DNA of 64,000 nucleotides from contig VXAA01003006.1 in NCBI GenBank assembly GCA_013399115.1, forward strand, positions 941,866 to 1,005,865, in the 5' to 3' direction. Positions 12,596 through 24,985 of the stretch are shown here, in pieces (within the stretch, counting starts at the first letter, position 1; the number at the start of each line of letters is the position of its first letter). This stretch comes from Anseranas semipalmata (taxonomy: Eukaryota; Chordata; Aves; Anseriformes; Anseranatidae). The translations under genes and the position numbers were made by a program. The notes under the pieces were generated by a model. That model worked only from the letters and a program-made list of their open reading frames with translations, did not search any database and was not told the DNA's origin.

Positions 12596-12901
12596 CTAGA
12601 AGCATTAGCCAGGTCGACACAGAGCCTGGAGAAAACACTGGTGGGGAGAGGAGTTAGGTTGCAGGAGGTCATTGCCAGTCCCAGACAGAGAGGGAAAAAA
12701 TGGATTGTGCAGGTCACCGTAGTCTGCAAGGGGGCTCCAGCACAGAGAGAGAGTGCTGTGGTGCAGCTCGATCCTGCAACTTCCAGTCCCACGCTTGCTT
12801 GCCAGACCGAGGGTCTTACTGGGGTCAGAACTCTGGATCCTACAGATGATACCACAGGGAAAAAAAAGGATATTTTCATAATTTTTATTTGGTACGTCTG
12901 A
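12596..12901 (+). other. Candidate terminal coding exon, product unknown
   Basis: A very strong acceptor precedes it: a long pyrimidine tract from about 12556, then cttacag ending at 12595. The plus frame starting in phase 0 at 12596 is open for 101 codons and ends at TGA 12899-12901. The predicted peptide begins LEALARSTQSLEKTLV and is mostly hydrophilic, with no domain I recognise. Possible poly(A) signals (AATAAA within caaataaac) follow near 13212. Against it, the minus strand is also open over almost the same interval and has its own plausible acceptor (12840/12841) and donor (12573/12574). Such mirror-image openness is usually a composition effect. Weakly supported; could be an exon of a lncRNA or chance. 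Confidence 0.2.
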
Positions 12902-13514
12902 TCTTTTTTTATGTAGCTTAGTGACATCTAAGTAACAATCAAATTACATAATGTTGTGTAAGATATAAAAAGTATTTGAAATGCTTTCTCCCTTCCACAC
13001 TAAGTATAGTCATGGCATGCCTGTATTTTCATTGTAAAACGAACATTTTTATGCAAGCATTCACAAAATTTCATTAATTTTCACTTCAACATCTTCCTAA
13101 GGAAATTGACTTGACAGTAACAGAAAAGGCATGTTGGAATTACGTTTTGTATATGAGAATGAGCACTTTATTTTATTATCCGGAATTTCCCTTTCCCTTC
13201 TCAAAACCAAACAAATAAACAAACAAAAAATCAACCCCAAACCTGTGGAAATCTGCAGCTATCTAAAATGAAATGAGGTTAAATGTTACTTCTTACCTAT
13301 AGCTTTAGCTATTCTTGTGATCCCGGTCTGTAGAAAAGGATATGTTACTTACTTTTTGTTAGGTGAGTTTTATGCTCACCTAAGTTAGTGAAACAGCTTG
13401 GCGAACGCTCTAATGAGCAATGTGTTGGGTGTAAGGGAGGAATGGGAATGCATAGCCAGAGCTGGACCACATAAGCCAACAGTTTAATTTAGACTGCTGC
13501 AGAACCATAATCTC
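12902..13514. other. AT-rich non-coding stretch
   Basis: AT-rich unique sequence with no open frame of note. It contains an A-rich low-complexity patch at about 13205-13235 (caaataaacaaac). Confidence 0.5.
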
Positions 13515-13565
13515 AAGTGGTAAGCTTTTGAGTGATTTGACCAAGACCACATAGCACATAAGTAG
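13515..13565 (-). mobile_element. MIR-like core relic
   Basis: The stretch gagtgatttgaccaagacc followed by acatagcacataagtag matches the MIR/L2-type core 'gtgacttgcccaaggtcacacagc...aagt' in reverse orientation. Only the core is recognisable. The ends are approximate and the call rests on remembered consensus rather than a search. Confidence 0.4.
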
Positions 13566-13989
13566 TTACTTTTTTTAGTTAGATGACTGCTTCTATACCG
13601 AGTTAGAGAAGCCTAAGTCTTTTGTGTGTTCAAAATAAACCTGTAAACAGACTGGACCCTGCTGTACCTCTTTCGCTGAGGACTGATGACACCATGCAGA
13701 AAACTCTGTCTTTAAACAGGATTTCCATCTGTAAGACTAAGTGATTCCATTGCTTTTAGTCGTTGGTATTGTGATATATACAGTGTCTCCTACCTAGGTA
13801 GTTTGGGCCGGCCAATTTCCATTTCAGCTTGTGATGAAAATCAAAAAGCAAATGGCTAGTTTTTGTTCATATGAAGTGAGTTATTCCAGATCCTAGTGGA
13901 CAAATTAGCTTCTGTAAAATCTCTAAATTTGGCTTCTGTAACAGCATTTTCATAAAAATAATCAAATTCTAGTCTCATTCTGTCTTCTT

Positions 13990-14150
13990 ATCTGAAGGCT
14001 CCTGCCTTAACCTTCTCCAGGCTGAACTCAAACTGTTCGTTTTATGACCATTTTAGGGTCCTTCCACTGGACTTTGCTTCAGTTTGCCAGTGTCTCTCTT
14101 GTACTGTATGGCTTAAAACTGGACACAATATTCTAGTATTAGTTAACTAG
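13990..14150 (-). mobile_element. CR1 LINE fragment, 3' half
   Basis: The plus strand shows the reverse complement of CR1. The block aaccttctccaggctgaac (14009-14027) is followed, at the expected spacing, by cttgtactgtatggcttaaaactggacacaatattc (described in pieces: cttgtactg, then aaactggacacaata). These are hallmark CR1 ORF2 segments in birds. Divergence is clear, so it is an old 5'- and 3'-truncated copy. The adjacent sequence to about 14200 may be a more decayed continuation. Confidence 0.7.
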
Positions 14151-15539
14151 CACATGGTTAAAATGCTATTTTTCCTTAGTGTGATCACAGCTAGTCACAT
14201 TTGCAAGCACATTTTAAAACCCTGTCCAGAGCTAGAAAATTAAGCCTGACTAGCCAGGATGTTTTAAAACCCAGTTGAGACTACTTAAGACTGAAAAATT
14301 CCGACATCTTACACCATGTGTTAACTAACACACTGTGGGGCACTCAGGGAACTTCAGAAGGGTGGCCATTCCTACCTGAATAGTTTTAAGTCCAGATCAT
14401 AGGAGTTAGCTGCTTTCAGCCATAATTTTAAATGTAGCCATTATGTTTAAGCATCATATCAGTAAACAGATGTTTTAACACAAAACCATCTTCTAGTGTA
14501 AATGTGCTGACTTTGAGCATGTTTGGTAGCTAGTGCAGTTTATTACATGATGCACTTTGATCTCATCCTTACACATCAACCGTCCAGATGGAAATGGAAA
14601 CATGCTGCTGGTTCATGAGGGAGAAGGTCTGCATGGCTCTGGTAATGATAGACAACTGGAGCATGTCAGTCTCCATGGTGTCACCGTAAAAGCATTGCAT
14701 TGCCACATACAGAAAGGCACATTCATTGCTTTTTAAGGTCCAAACCATCCCTGATAACCAGTGTTGCCAAACAGTGCTCACAGGGAATAGGGAATGGAGA
14801 ACATTCCCTGCAATTTGTTTGAGTTCAGAGCTTCTAACTCCACCTTTCTGAGCCTCGAGAGAGAAGCATTTTTCCTCTGCTCCATCTGGTACGGTGCTCT
14901 GGAAAACTTCAGCTTGGCCCACGCCCTCCTCAGCCCCTGAACTTTGTAATTTTTCAGCTGCCAGAATCACTAACTGCCCAGTTTTATGTAACTCCAAATA
15001 TCTGCAGTAGAGCTGGAGTATACACACATGGAGGAAGTTTTGTGGCTTTTAAGCTATGCCCAGAAATTTGCCTTAACTTTTTTTGGTGGGAGGGGGAGGA
15101 GGAGGAATGCGGTGAGGGTATACATAGGACTTTTCAAAATAGACCGGAAATTCTGCCTGCTGGGAAGATAGGTGTAGGTTTGGTTTTGAAATCCCCCTTT
15201 TTTTNTATTTGATAAGTGTAAATACACCAATAATAATTTTGAGAGATTTTCGGTTCTTCGTGTCTGTTGCATGTTGCTCTAGGGGACCAAATCTAACTTC
15301 TAACAGCTATTGCCAGTGTTTGTACAGCCAAAAGGGACCGGTGGTTTTCCCCAGCCCCAGCTAACAGCTTCCCAGATGAACATGCTGTGCCTGGGCTTCT
15401 GCAGCCAAGCAAAGCAAATGGACTTGCAGCTTTTGCGGCACTTGAAGCTTTATATTCCAGTACCACAGAAAAAACGGCAACCACTCAGAGAAGTCAGGCG
15501 GGGCAGGGAGGCTGGCATTTCCAGGGCCCATAACCCCTT
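14151..15539. other. Unique non-coding stretch with one assembly ambiguity
   Basis: No gene recognised. The minus-strand open frame at 14569-15027 is 152 codons with a mixed, protein-like tail, but it has no splice signals of quality and no family resemblance. A single undetermined base sits at 15205 in a T-rich run, which breaks any frame through 15054-15272. Confidence 0.45.
15205..15205. other. Undetermined base (n)
   Basis: The only n in the window, inside a C5T7 tract. It most likely reflects a homopolymer sequencing ambiguity rather than a scaffold gap. Confidence 0.95.
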
Positions 15540-15780
15540 TTTGCTTATTCCCTTTCAAATCGTTTGCAAACTCCAAGTCAATTTTTGTGTTTGTCATTTC
15601 AAAATAAATATGTTGTGGTGGTTTGTGGGAAAGATAGCGAACTGGAAGAATGGGAGAATGAGGTTTAGCACTGTAATAACAAAGCAGCAAACAGCCTATC
15701 AAGCCAGGGACAACCCTGCAATAAACTAGTGTATCCAGACCTGTAATCACAAGTGACCTAGCAATAACAAATCAGTGCAT
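15540..15780. promoter_or_regulatory. Candidate enhancer-like element (RUNX/SOX-type motifs)
   Basis: The block has two RUNX-like cores 10 bp apart (tgtggt at 15614-15619 and tgtggg at 15624-15629). It also has a SOX/LEF-type aacaaag at 15678-15684 and another aacaaat near 15765. It reads as low-repeat, well-balanced sequence of the kind often conserved across amniotes. Motif matches this short are weak evidence alone, and conservation has not been tested. Confidence 0.2.
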
Positions 15781-18700
15781 GCCTATGGGTGTGGGAGAGA
15801 GATGAGCATAAGTGAGAGAGAGACATTCCCAGAAGAGTAAAGAGAAAGAGAACAGAAGAAATAAGGTGTGGAGGAGATAAAGAGGAGTAGCATGCACTTT
15901 GTGTGTGTTGTTTGTGCATGTACAGCATAAGTAGTTGAAGTTAAAACTTTCTTCCTGTTTCCTACAACATGCAAAATTACGTACTTCTGTCAAAGGCTGA
16001 AATGGGAGCAAAAATCAGCATCAGTTCCTCTTGAAACCAAATTGAAACTGCATGCAAACAACAAACTTTAACACAGCATCCAAGTCAGAGTTGTTATCTG
16101 CAGGCCAGTTGTGCCAGTGGTCTGTAGCCAGAGGAGCCAGAGGCAGGAGCCACCACAGTCATAGGAGGACAAAACTAAATGAACAGCAAAATGGAAGCTT
16201 ACAGAAATAAGCTGTCAGTAAGGTTAGTTTTAAAGGGATGTGGTTAAAGATAAATATCAAACTGCGCATAGCAGAGCTATGTTAATGAATTGCAGTCTTT
16301 CCAGTGACAGAATCAGTCTTTACTTAAGTCAGATTGTAGATGTGGAGGTGTGATGCTCTTGTCATATAATTGAAAGATGCCAGTCTTCTCTAGGTTGGAG
16401 GACTATCTTCTTGGATGTGCATAAAACGGAGCTTTTGGTTAGGACAGCTGTGTGTGTCTCAGGGATGGGGAGTGCCTAAAACAGCAGGAGAAGAGTGGAT
16501 GCACTTAGAAGTGCAGGGATTCATGACCGTGTGTATCCTCTGTCAATGGGAGAGACAAATGTGTTAGTGCAAACAGAATTACTGCTTCAGACTCCTTAGT
16601 GGGATTTTTTCTGAAACCCCTTTGGGACCCTGTTGATGCACAGCCTGTGTGCTGCAGGCTGAATTGGTTCCTGAGTGCACTTAGTATTTAAAGACATTAA
16701 TAATTTAGGACTCTCTGCCACAGCTTCATTTGGTGTGACTGGAGCTCCTGACCTCTCCAGGCTCTAATTCCCAAAAAAGGAATGGAGCAGGACACGGGCA
16801 CAGAGCTGTGGAACACTCTGTGTGTTGGGGTATGACCATGCACCCCACGGTGAGCCTTCCAAAGGGGTTGAGTGTCTCATTAATGCTTGGCGAGGAAGGG
16901 AGTTATTTTACCAAAGTCCCACTTTTTTTTACCAGATGCCTTCACCATGCTGATTTCATGGAGTCAGAGAGGTTAGGGGTCTGAACAAACAACGTTGTTA
17001 CTGCTCACCTCCCGTCTTGTTGGGTCTCCAGCACATACCCAGAGCCCCTCACTCAGCTCTGTTAGGTGCATCCATAGCCAGTCCCAGGCTCAGAGGGCAG
17101 GAGTCCAGCTGCAGAAGGCTCCAATGGAGGTAAAAACAACACTGGAATTCACAGCCAAGGTCAGGGACAAGAGAGCAGCCCATGTCTGGGGGAGGCCGTA
17201 AATGGTTGTCAAGTTCAGACTCTGTGGAAAGCAGCAGAACAGTGCAAGTGGATGTGTCTGTTTTTTTCTTTTCTTCCAGGACTGACTAGAGAGGCTGAGT
17301 AACTGAAGGCTAAGCATATGCTGAAGCTTGCACATTCCTGCCAGGGCACTGATCAAAGCTGGCCAGAGGCACTGGTTGTATGGAAATGGGAGGTGGTGCC
17401 CTGTGTTGTCACATTAAAGGTTTTTTTCTCTGAAATCAAATTTGGGCAGTGTGTTGGCATAGGACTCCTTCCCTTTCCACCCTGCCCAGGCCAGCTGGCT
17501 CAAGGCTCTAGAGCTTGGCAGATACGTCTTGGGCTGGGTGCATATCAGCAGTGTCCTCCCTCTCTGGAAATTCTTCCTTTTACTTGAACTGCTGTTGACA
17601 CAGTGGAGTTATTTGTGCAGAGGATGAGGAGGAGAATTGAAGTGAAAGAAGAGGTCAAGAAGTGCAGCTTTGAGCACACATCCAGAGCTACTCCAAAGCG
17701 AGGGCTAGAATGACAGAAATGACAAGGGTGGCAGGCTTGACTCATGGTGCTGACATGGAGCAGAGGGCCAGAGCCCTTCCCTTTCCCTGAAATTGCACAG
17801 GAAAGAAGGGCCCAGGATCCCTCTTACCCTCCAGAGTGGGATGGCTGTGAGAGGACTGAGAGGTGGGTCTTGGTGGGCACATTACTTCTGAGGCCGAGGT
17901 TGCCCCACATCCCCTGTGGCCAGGGAAAGGTGTCTGCAGTGATTCCTGTCAATGCGGAGGAGGGCACACTGTGCGCCCTCGCAGCCCGCACCCAAAGGCT
18001 TCTGCCTTCACCAGCTGCCAAGAGGATGGAGCCAAAATCGACCTTGCTTTATGGTGCCAGCCCCAGCTCAGAGGATGTGCGTGTATTTTTCTAAGCTACA
18101 CAAATTGACATAGCAAATAGTCCCAGCATGGGAGGAAAAGGTAAAACACTGTGACCTCATTTCAACAAAATGCAGTAATTAAAAAGCATGGTGATTAAAA
18201 ACATGCCAGCAAATATCTTCAGATCCTAAGTCATTCATGCCCAAAATAAGCAGTTCAACATGCACATTTGGAGGAAAAGGTAGTACTGGGTGTTTTCCTC
18301 TTCCAGCCTGTGCAGCTTCTGAGTCCTGTGCCGCCAATTTGCTTCTCTGGGCTGCTTCATCTGGGGTAAATTTCACAGAAAAGGGGAAGTTCTCACTCTC
18401 TGGATGATAAAAATGATGAGGAAAAATCACAGTAAGTTTGGTTGCATTGGGAGTGAGGTTGTGTCCCAGCTTCTTATCTTGGAAATTAGCACTTTCATAA
18501 CCAGGACCTGTAGTATCTTAAGTTGAGAGATGATATTTCAAAACTGCAGATAGCATATTCTTGTGAGATTTAGCAGCTGCCCTCAGGAAGGTGTTCTGTA
18601 AATTTCCTTTTTTATTCTCTCCTCCTTATTTTTATTTGCTTTCTGGTTCTCCTCCTGCTAAAGATGAAACAACAGATACAGACCTCTAACTTTGGGGAGA

Positions 18701-19979
18701 GTCAGATGTGTATTCAGATTTTGAATTGCATACACAAAGCATAATAATGGGTTAAATCAAAACACACACAAAACCAAACATCCCTGTTTTCTAAGAAAGT
18801 TTGGTTACAGATCCAAACATCATATCTAAATTAAATTTTTGTTTCCCCACTACTAGCCAGAAACCATGGTGAGATAAGTGAGATCAGATGGGGGAAAAAA
18901 AGAGGCTCAAATTTATGGTAGAAAAGTTCTCAGTGTAATAGTGTATCTTTGGCTGCTCTGTCGAGGAAGGAAAAAGAAGAGGAATCTTTCTGTCTACTCC
19001 CATTTTACAACTGGCTAGGTACACTAACTTTTTAGCTTTCTTCTGAATGAGTAGACTTTTGCTGGAAACAGAATATTGGCGTGATCTGGTAACACAAACC
19101 CATGTTCCCTTCTGTCTGGCCTCTCCTACTGGGAAGATCAAACTAATTTTAGATGAAATGCTACGTCCCTTCTCTGTCTTGTGCTCAGTTATGTGCAACG
19201 GCTGGGTTGTGTAGAAACTGTAAGGAAGGCCTTGAGGTCTCACCATGACCAAAGTCTCATGCCATTGTGGAAAACAGATTGTACAGCAGGGTTTATAACA
19301 AGGCCAAACAAGCAGCCAGGTGAAAGGAGTAGATGGCAGGGGAAATGGAGTCTGAATCTGCTGTGTATTGGCCTGTGCAAACTCATTTAATCACAGCTGG
19401 GAAAAATCAGTTCCAGTGTTATTTGTGTTGAACTGAAAAGAAAAGGAACGAGAAAATCAGTGGCAGAGAAGGGAGACTACCTTGCATCAGACTGGAGATG
19501 AATGAATACATCAGCGATTCCTATTTGAGGCCCTGGTACGTGTATGGGATGTTACGATCCCTCTGCCCTTTGTTCCCTCAGCACCTTCTCAGACTCACAG
19601 CACGGCCGAAAGCAGAGGCAGGAGTGTGCTGGCAGCCCTCGCAAACATACGTGGCTGTCTTTGTCCCCGCTGTAGGAGCAGCAAGTCTGAGACCCAGACT
19701 CACACGTTGGGTCTGGTTGTCTCTTGTGACTGTTGCCCAGTGGTATGACTCCGTTAACTGTGGCAGATCCGCTCTCACTTGTGCTTAGGTGTGAAAGAGG
19801 AATTAAGCAGAGCTGAGGACACAGCTGAGGACTTCTGAGGGCCTGGCAAAATTTTACGTTGCAGCTTTGCATTGTGTTGTATCTGTATTGGAAAAGGCGC
19901 GCACATGCCTTGCAGCGGGCAAAACCTTGACAGTGTTTTCACTTCCCTTGTACTGCTTCAGCTGGAATCTCCTCACTCG
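15781..19979. other. Unique non-coding stretch, no gene seen
   Basis: No recognisable gene or repeat family. The purine-rich section 15780-15880 is low complexity. The GC-richer section 17740-18070 has competing open frames on both strands. A roughly 56-bp splice-bracketed open segment at about 18376-18431 (acceptor aatttcacag, donor gtaagttt) is too short to support as an exon. Confidence 0.5.
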
Positions 19980-20580
19980 TTATCGAAGTGCAACTTCTCG
20001 TTGCACAAGAAACCACAAACGAGCTGAGGCACTGCCGTCACAAACTGAACACAGCATGGCCGCATCCGTGGGTACAGAGCGCGGGGCCCTCTCCTCCCCC
20101 CGCTCGCCGATCCTGGCACAGACGCTGTCAGCTGTCTGTTACTCCAGGTTACCATGAGCCTGTTCCCTGGGTCTCCCAAAGTGCGTCTTAAGTTTCCAGC
20201 AGGAGGGCTTGGGGGACCCAGAAGCAGACCTTTCGCCTGCTCCGGCGGCTCCAAGTTGTGCATGCCTGGCGCTGACCTTCCCTGCCCTTCGGCCTCTGCC
20301 CTTCCCTCCCGACCTTGTGGGATTATTCCTGCTGTGCCTGCTCCAGGAGAAGGCCCCTTGGCTGCAGCTTTAGTGTCGAGGGTGACCGTGAGAGGAAAGC
20401 AGAAAATCCCCCTCTGATGACTGGCTTTTGTTGAGGGCAGTAATCAATACCCCGCACGGAGCTGAACTGCCGAGGAGAAGCGCGTTAAGCCTCCGCCTGC
20501 TAACCTGCCCCAGGCCGCCATCGTCCTTCCACAGCACACTTCTCCACCTCCAAGATATCAAATGGTGCCTGTCCTGCCCT
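19980..20580. promoter_or_regulatory. CpG-richer block, weak candidate promoter or enhancer
   Basis: CpG dinucleotides are visibly concentrated here compared with the flanks, with about two dozen by eye between 20030 and 20560. Overall GC is raised, so it falls around the threshold for a weak CpG island. It begins with a perfect 7-bp hairpin (gtgcaac at 19988-19994 and gttgcac at 20000-20006). No TATA box or recognisable first exon accompanies it. It could be an orphan CpG island serving an unannotated transcript or an enhancer. Confidence 0.3.
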
Positions 20581-21870
20581 ATTTTCTAGTTTCAACCTGA
20601 GGAGCAAGATGGGAGGCAGGGTTCTTGCTAGAGTTTACCCCTGCCCTGTCCTCTTTGGCTGGAAGAGCTGGCGGCGGGTGAGGGCAAGAGCCGCTCCCCC
20701 CGTTCCTGCACTGTAGGCAGGGGGCATTTTATGTTTGTTTGTTTGCTTTTCTGTGAACCCTGAAGCACTGCGCAGCGCTGAAGGCAGGACACCAGACTCA
20801 GTGGACACGATTTGGTTTTGCAAACTCTCCCTTCCCTCTCCTGCAGAAGCAGGGCTTGTGGCCCCCGCACCATTTTCAGGCCATGCCAGCGGGGCAGTGA
20901 GAAAGTAGGCCCACAGATTGCATCAGAGCTCTTTTTCTGGTCATGCTTGTTGGTTATAATGAGAAAATATTCCAAATTCCTAGTGAAAAATCCTTTCTTC
21001 CTTTCATTATTACTGGGCCAGACAAGCTAAGCTAGCACTGCTGCACTGGATGATGGCTGGCAGCAGTGCCAGGGTGGGAGGTAGGACTCCCGAATCCCCA
21101 TCCCAGCTTTGTTCTTCGGCATTTTATATAAACCTGAAAATCACTTAACTTGCTGCACCTTCTGTCCCAGTGAGCATATCTGGGCATGAAGCAGGATTGG
21201 TGATACAATCCCAAATGTTAAGAGCTCACTTGGCTAATGTGAGTAAAAAGATCCTTCAGTGAAAGAGACTGAAATGCAAAGTGGTAGGACTTTCTCAGAT
21301 TTGATTTCTGAGTAAAGCTGATTCCAGATGCAGCAGCATGTACCTTAAAAATGTGCTTCATTTTTTGGATTCCTGTTCCTCATCTGTTGCAGAAATTTAA
21401 CACATGTTCTGGACAGTAGGTTGGATCCAAAATTGATGAAGACTTCAAATTCCAGGTGCCTTGCCTCATCAGTGAGGCATAAGCCGTGAGGTGTGGCTGC
21501 AGGTAGTCATCAGTGCAAGTTGTTGTGGAGAATGTATCAATTAAATCTTACTGCTGGACTGTGAAGTGTAATTAATTAACTAATTTTTGTGATTCTTCAG
21601 CTGCAAAACCTAGTCTATGCTCAATGGTTAACAAGGACAGGAAGTTTGGGGACCCAAGATTTGTGTATATGCTATATTGTCAGTCTCTGTCCTGGTATGT
21701 GGAGATAACCTTAGATTCCTTTCCTGTATGTTTCCCATTTCCCCTGTTATTTTCATTTGCGTTTCAAATCACAATCTTCCTATGCTTTTCTTTAGTCTTC
21801 TTTAAATAGTTTAAAAACATTCGTTAGCCTCATAGTAGTCCTTGTAGGTAAGTATACGTGATTTAAAAAT
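20581..21870. other. Unique non-coding stretch, no gene seen
   Basis: AT-richer unique sequence. A consensus donor (TAG followed by gtaagtata) lies at 21848-21849, but the 50-bp segment upstream of it after the ttctttag acceptor has no convincing coding frame. Confidence 0.5.
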
Positions 21871-21915
21871 GCAGTCTTTTAGAGATGGGGAAACTGAGAT
21901 ACAGGGTATTAAATA
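21871..21915 (-). mobile_element. MIR-like core relic
   Basis: The run gagatggggaaactgagat followed by acagggtattaaat matches the MIR/L2 segment 'gatggggaaactgaggcacagaggttaaat' as I recall it. Only this short core is recognisable, and the extent is approximate. Confidence 0.4.
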
Positions 21916-24789
21916 ATATAATAATGTAATGAATTCAAAGCAATTTACAAATGCTTAAGTATCTTTCCTTGTCAGCCTTTATTTTATATTTTAATGTCAG
22001 AGAAACTTCTCTGAGCATTCTTTACATGGAAAATGGTAACTGTGTGACAGTGGGCAAGGAACAGATAGTGAACATGGTAATTTTAGAGGAAATCCATGGG
22101 AATTCCAGATACTCATCATATCTCCAGATGGCCTGAAGGCCATATTTTATATTGCAGTATTTCCATTAGTTTTTGACATAGTTTTGGGACATTTCCAGAT
22201 GTCTTGATTGGAAAAGGTGCTGCTAAAAGTTGAAGCCCTGATGACCACTATAAAGGTACGAGAATCTCATGGAAAAAATTACTACTCCTCTTCCTCTTGG
22301 TGCTCATGTAGCCCCTATCCACATAGTATCTGAGCATCTCATATGTGTTTAAAAATAGAAATAACAATAACAAACCCTCTGTCTCTCTCTTCCTTCCCAG
22401 CCTGTAAGCGAAATAACTAGATTTGTTCAAAGGACATTTTCCTTGTGGGTTCTAAATATTTAGCTGTGGTTTTGCACAGTTTATCTACTGTTCCATTACT
22501 CCACGGAGAGAGGGAAAAAAGACACCATTTCCATTATTTTGTAGAACTCAGAAAGCCACAGTGTTATGTGTTCCTTCTACTGATTCCCATGTAGAGTTTA
22601 ACCAATGCCATTCCCAGTGCTGTACATTCATTACTTTATCGATGTACAACCAGGGATGTTTTGGCAAGATTAGGTGTTGTGTAAGCCACATGTGATGTTA
22701 AAGGAAAACTGCTATTTATGTTAATTTCAGCTTTTAACGATATATATAACTTGATAAAGTAACATTATGTTACTGAGGGTTGTTTTTCTCTTTTTTGTCT
22801 ATCTTTCTGGCCTTTATCACCTCAATATAAAGCACACTTAATAATCAGCTTGATTTTTCATTCAAATTTCTGCTTTCTCCTTTGGGATAATAGTGTGTAC
22901 ATCTCCATGTTTTCCATGTTAATAATTGTTTAAAAGGCACTGTACAGGAGTGCAAAAGAGTTTCCTGAAGACACTGAGATTTATGGCCACTGTTAGACCT
23001 TTTCCTAAGGCACTTCTGAAAATCCACTCCTTTCACTTGTCAAATTTCTTACATTCATCACCCTAAAAAGATCTGAAGGACTTGAACTAAACCAGGTAAT
23101 CCGTACAGTCAGTTGTGCTGGGGGAGTTGTTTTCGTTACTTAGTAAGCAAGATGCTGCATGGGACATGAACTCTAACCTCTTCAAATCCTCCCAAATGCA
23201 GTGACTGCTGAAAGTAAAGTTTGAGGCCATAAAGGCACAGATCATGCTGTGTCCCTGTCCTCAGAGTTGTACACTCACATGTCCATCGCCTCGGATATCC
23301 GAATGGGACCATGTTCCTTAAGAGTCGCCATCTATATCAGCTTTATTTGGCTGTCATAGTTGTTTGTGTATCCTACATCAGGGAGGCATGCAGACAGACC
23401 TTGATGTTCTGTGTCACTGTGGCAGCAGTCCGTTCTTTCGATACAGCGTGATAATTGCTAGCATGTCTAAAATTTCACCTCTTCTGCCAACATCACCTCT
23501 ATCTTTTTTGTGTTTGACTAGGCAGTGGGGTTTTTCTTCACCTTTTATGTGAGCTGAGGAATTCAGTTGGCTGGGAAATAGTGCTATCAGTTTGTGAAGT
23601 GAAGGCAGTATATAGTCAGGCATCATAAATGCTCTCCTGGCATCCAAGGGTGCTGTATCTCACACATTTATACACATCTAATGGTATGGGGAAGATAACT
23701 GAGCCATGTGGACCTCTGTGGTTGCAGAAGTGTCTCCGACTATCACGACCCTTTTGGAGGAGAAGGAATGTGAGACAAGTCTAGGTCTTTTACATTCACA
23801 TACAAAAGAGTGTTAAACTGAGACAGCAGCATCTTGTGATCATTAGAGCTAAAGGCTGCTGAGAAGTCCTATAATCGGAGTAGTTCTTGGCCCTTTCCTC
23901 ATAGTTTAAGACAAATTTCCATAACAGAAAATATTTCTCTTTCCGAACTGTCAGATTATTTCCAAGTTACACAATCTAGCAGTAGAAAAAGTAATTAAGA
24001 GTAATACACAGTTCCAGAAACAGGACACAGATACTTGTCTGAATGCATCATCTGCAGTGCATTTAATGAAACATCTGACTTTCCCATAGGAACCTCTGTG
24101 ATGCTTCCAGTTCCTTTGTACCATTAGAAAAGTAGCATTCTCTTCCACCTTCCAAAGAAGGATCCCATAGCTAATAATGGTTTTAAAGAGCTATCAGTGC
24201 TTAGGTAGAAACTTCAAGAAGTACTTTCCTTTTGTAAGCTAGTTCTGCCAAAATTTCAAATTTTCTGTCATTCTTTACTAAAAATACCATTAATTTGGGA
24301 ACAGGATATCTGCTTCTTTCTGTCTTTGCCTTTTGGTTAACCTGCTTGTAGCATCTAGTCATCTGATTTCTGGTTTGGGAGATGATTCTGCTTCTTCTTT
24401 ACAAACTTAAGCATGTACAAATATTCCATCAAGAGTCTGCCTGCTCATATGTACAAAAACACCTAACTACTCCCATCACCGTTCTCCAAAGTCCTTTAAG
24501 TACTCCCATCCATTTTGGAACATATTCTGAAATCACTCTCACTATGGTCAGAACCTCTGAGAGACTTACAGAGGCTTAGGCCAGTGCCTTTATTCTGGCC
24601 CACTCCTCACTTATCATCCATCAGCCCTCTTTGCGCATGTGTACGCTTTTTCGCTGTTGCAATAACCTTCACCTTCCTCCACCTTCCTTTCTGTCTGTTC
24701 ACCTGATTCCAGACACTGGCCCCAAACACTTCTTTTCTACTTGCAAGGCAAGCTCTGCTTTTGGAATATGAGAGTAGGAATTCATACTT
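21916..24789. other. Unique non-coding stretch, no gene seen
   Basis: AT-rich sequence with no open frame above about 80 codons, no recognisable repeat and no clear regulatory cluster. Confidence 0.55.
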
Positions 24790-24985
24790 GCAGTCTGAGA
24801 GCAGGAACCCAGAACTCCTGAATTCTAATCTTACCTCTGACACCAAAATGTTGGGCAAGACGCTTCAGCTTTCATCCCCTGATTATTTCCCTGGGTGGCT
24901 AAGCAGGAAAATAATTCCTAGTTAAATGCTTTGCAGAGGTTCTGTGGGATTAATTAGATATTGGTCTACAAGTTAGCAACATTAA
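24790..24985 (+). mobile_element. MIR/CORE-SINE-like relic, nearly full length
   Basis: Blocks appear in the plus order of a MIR SINE: ctgaattctaatcttacctctgaca, then gggcaagacgcttcagctt, then gcaggaaaataattcctag, then tgctttgcagaggttctgtg, then ggattaattagat (each cited in short pieces). These correspond to 'gaatcccagctctgcca', 'gggcaagttacttaac', 'aaaatggggataata' and 'ttgtgaggattaaat'. This is the most complete MIR-like copy in the window, strongly diverged and inactive. Confidence 0.5.

Noticed and set aside
14569..15027. 152-codon minus-strand open frame with a protein-like C-terminal part
   Set aside because: No usable acceptor before the protein-like part (the sequence there is ccttaaaaag), no family recognised, and no promoter or poly(A) logic.
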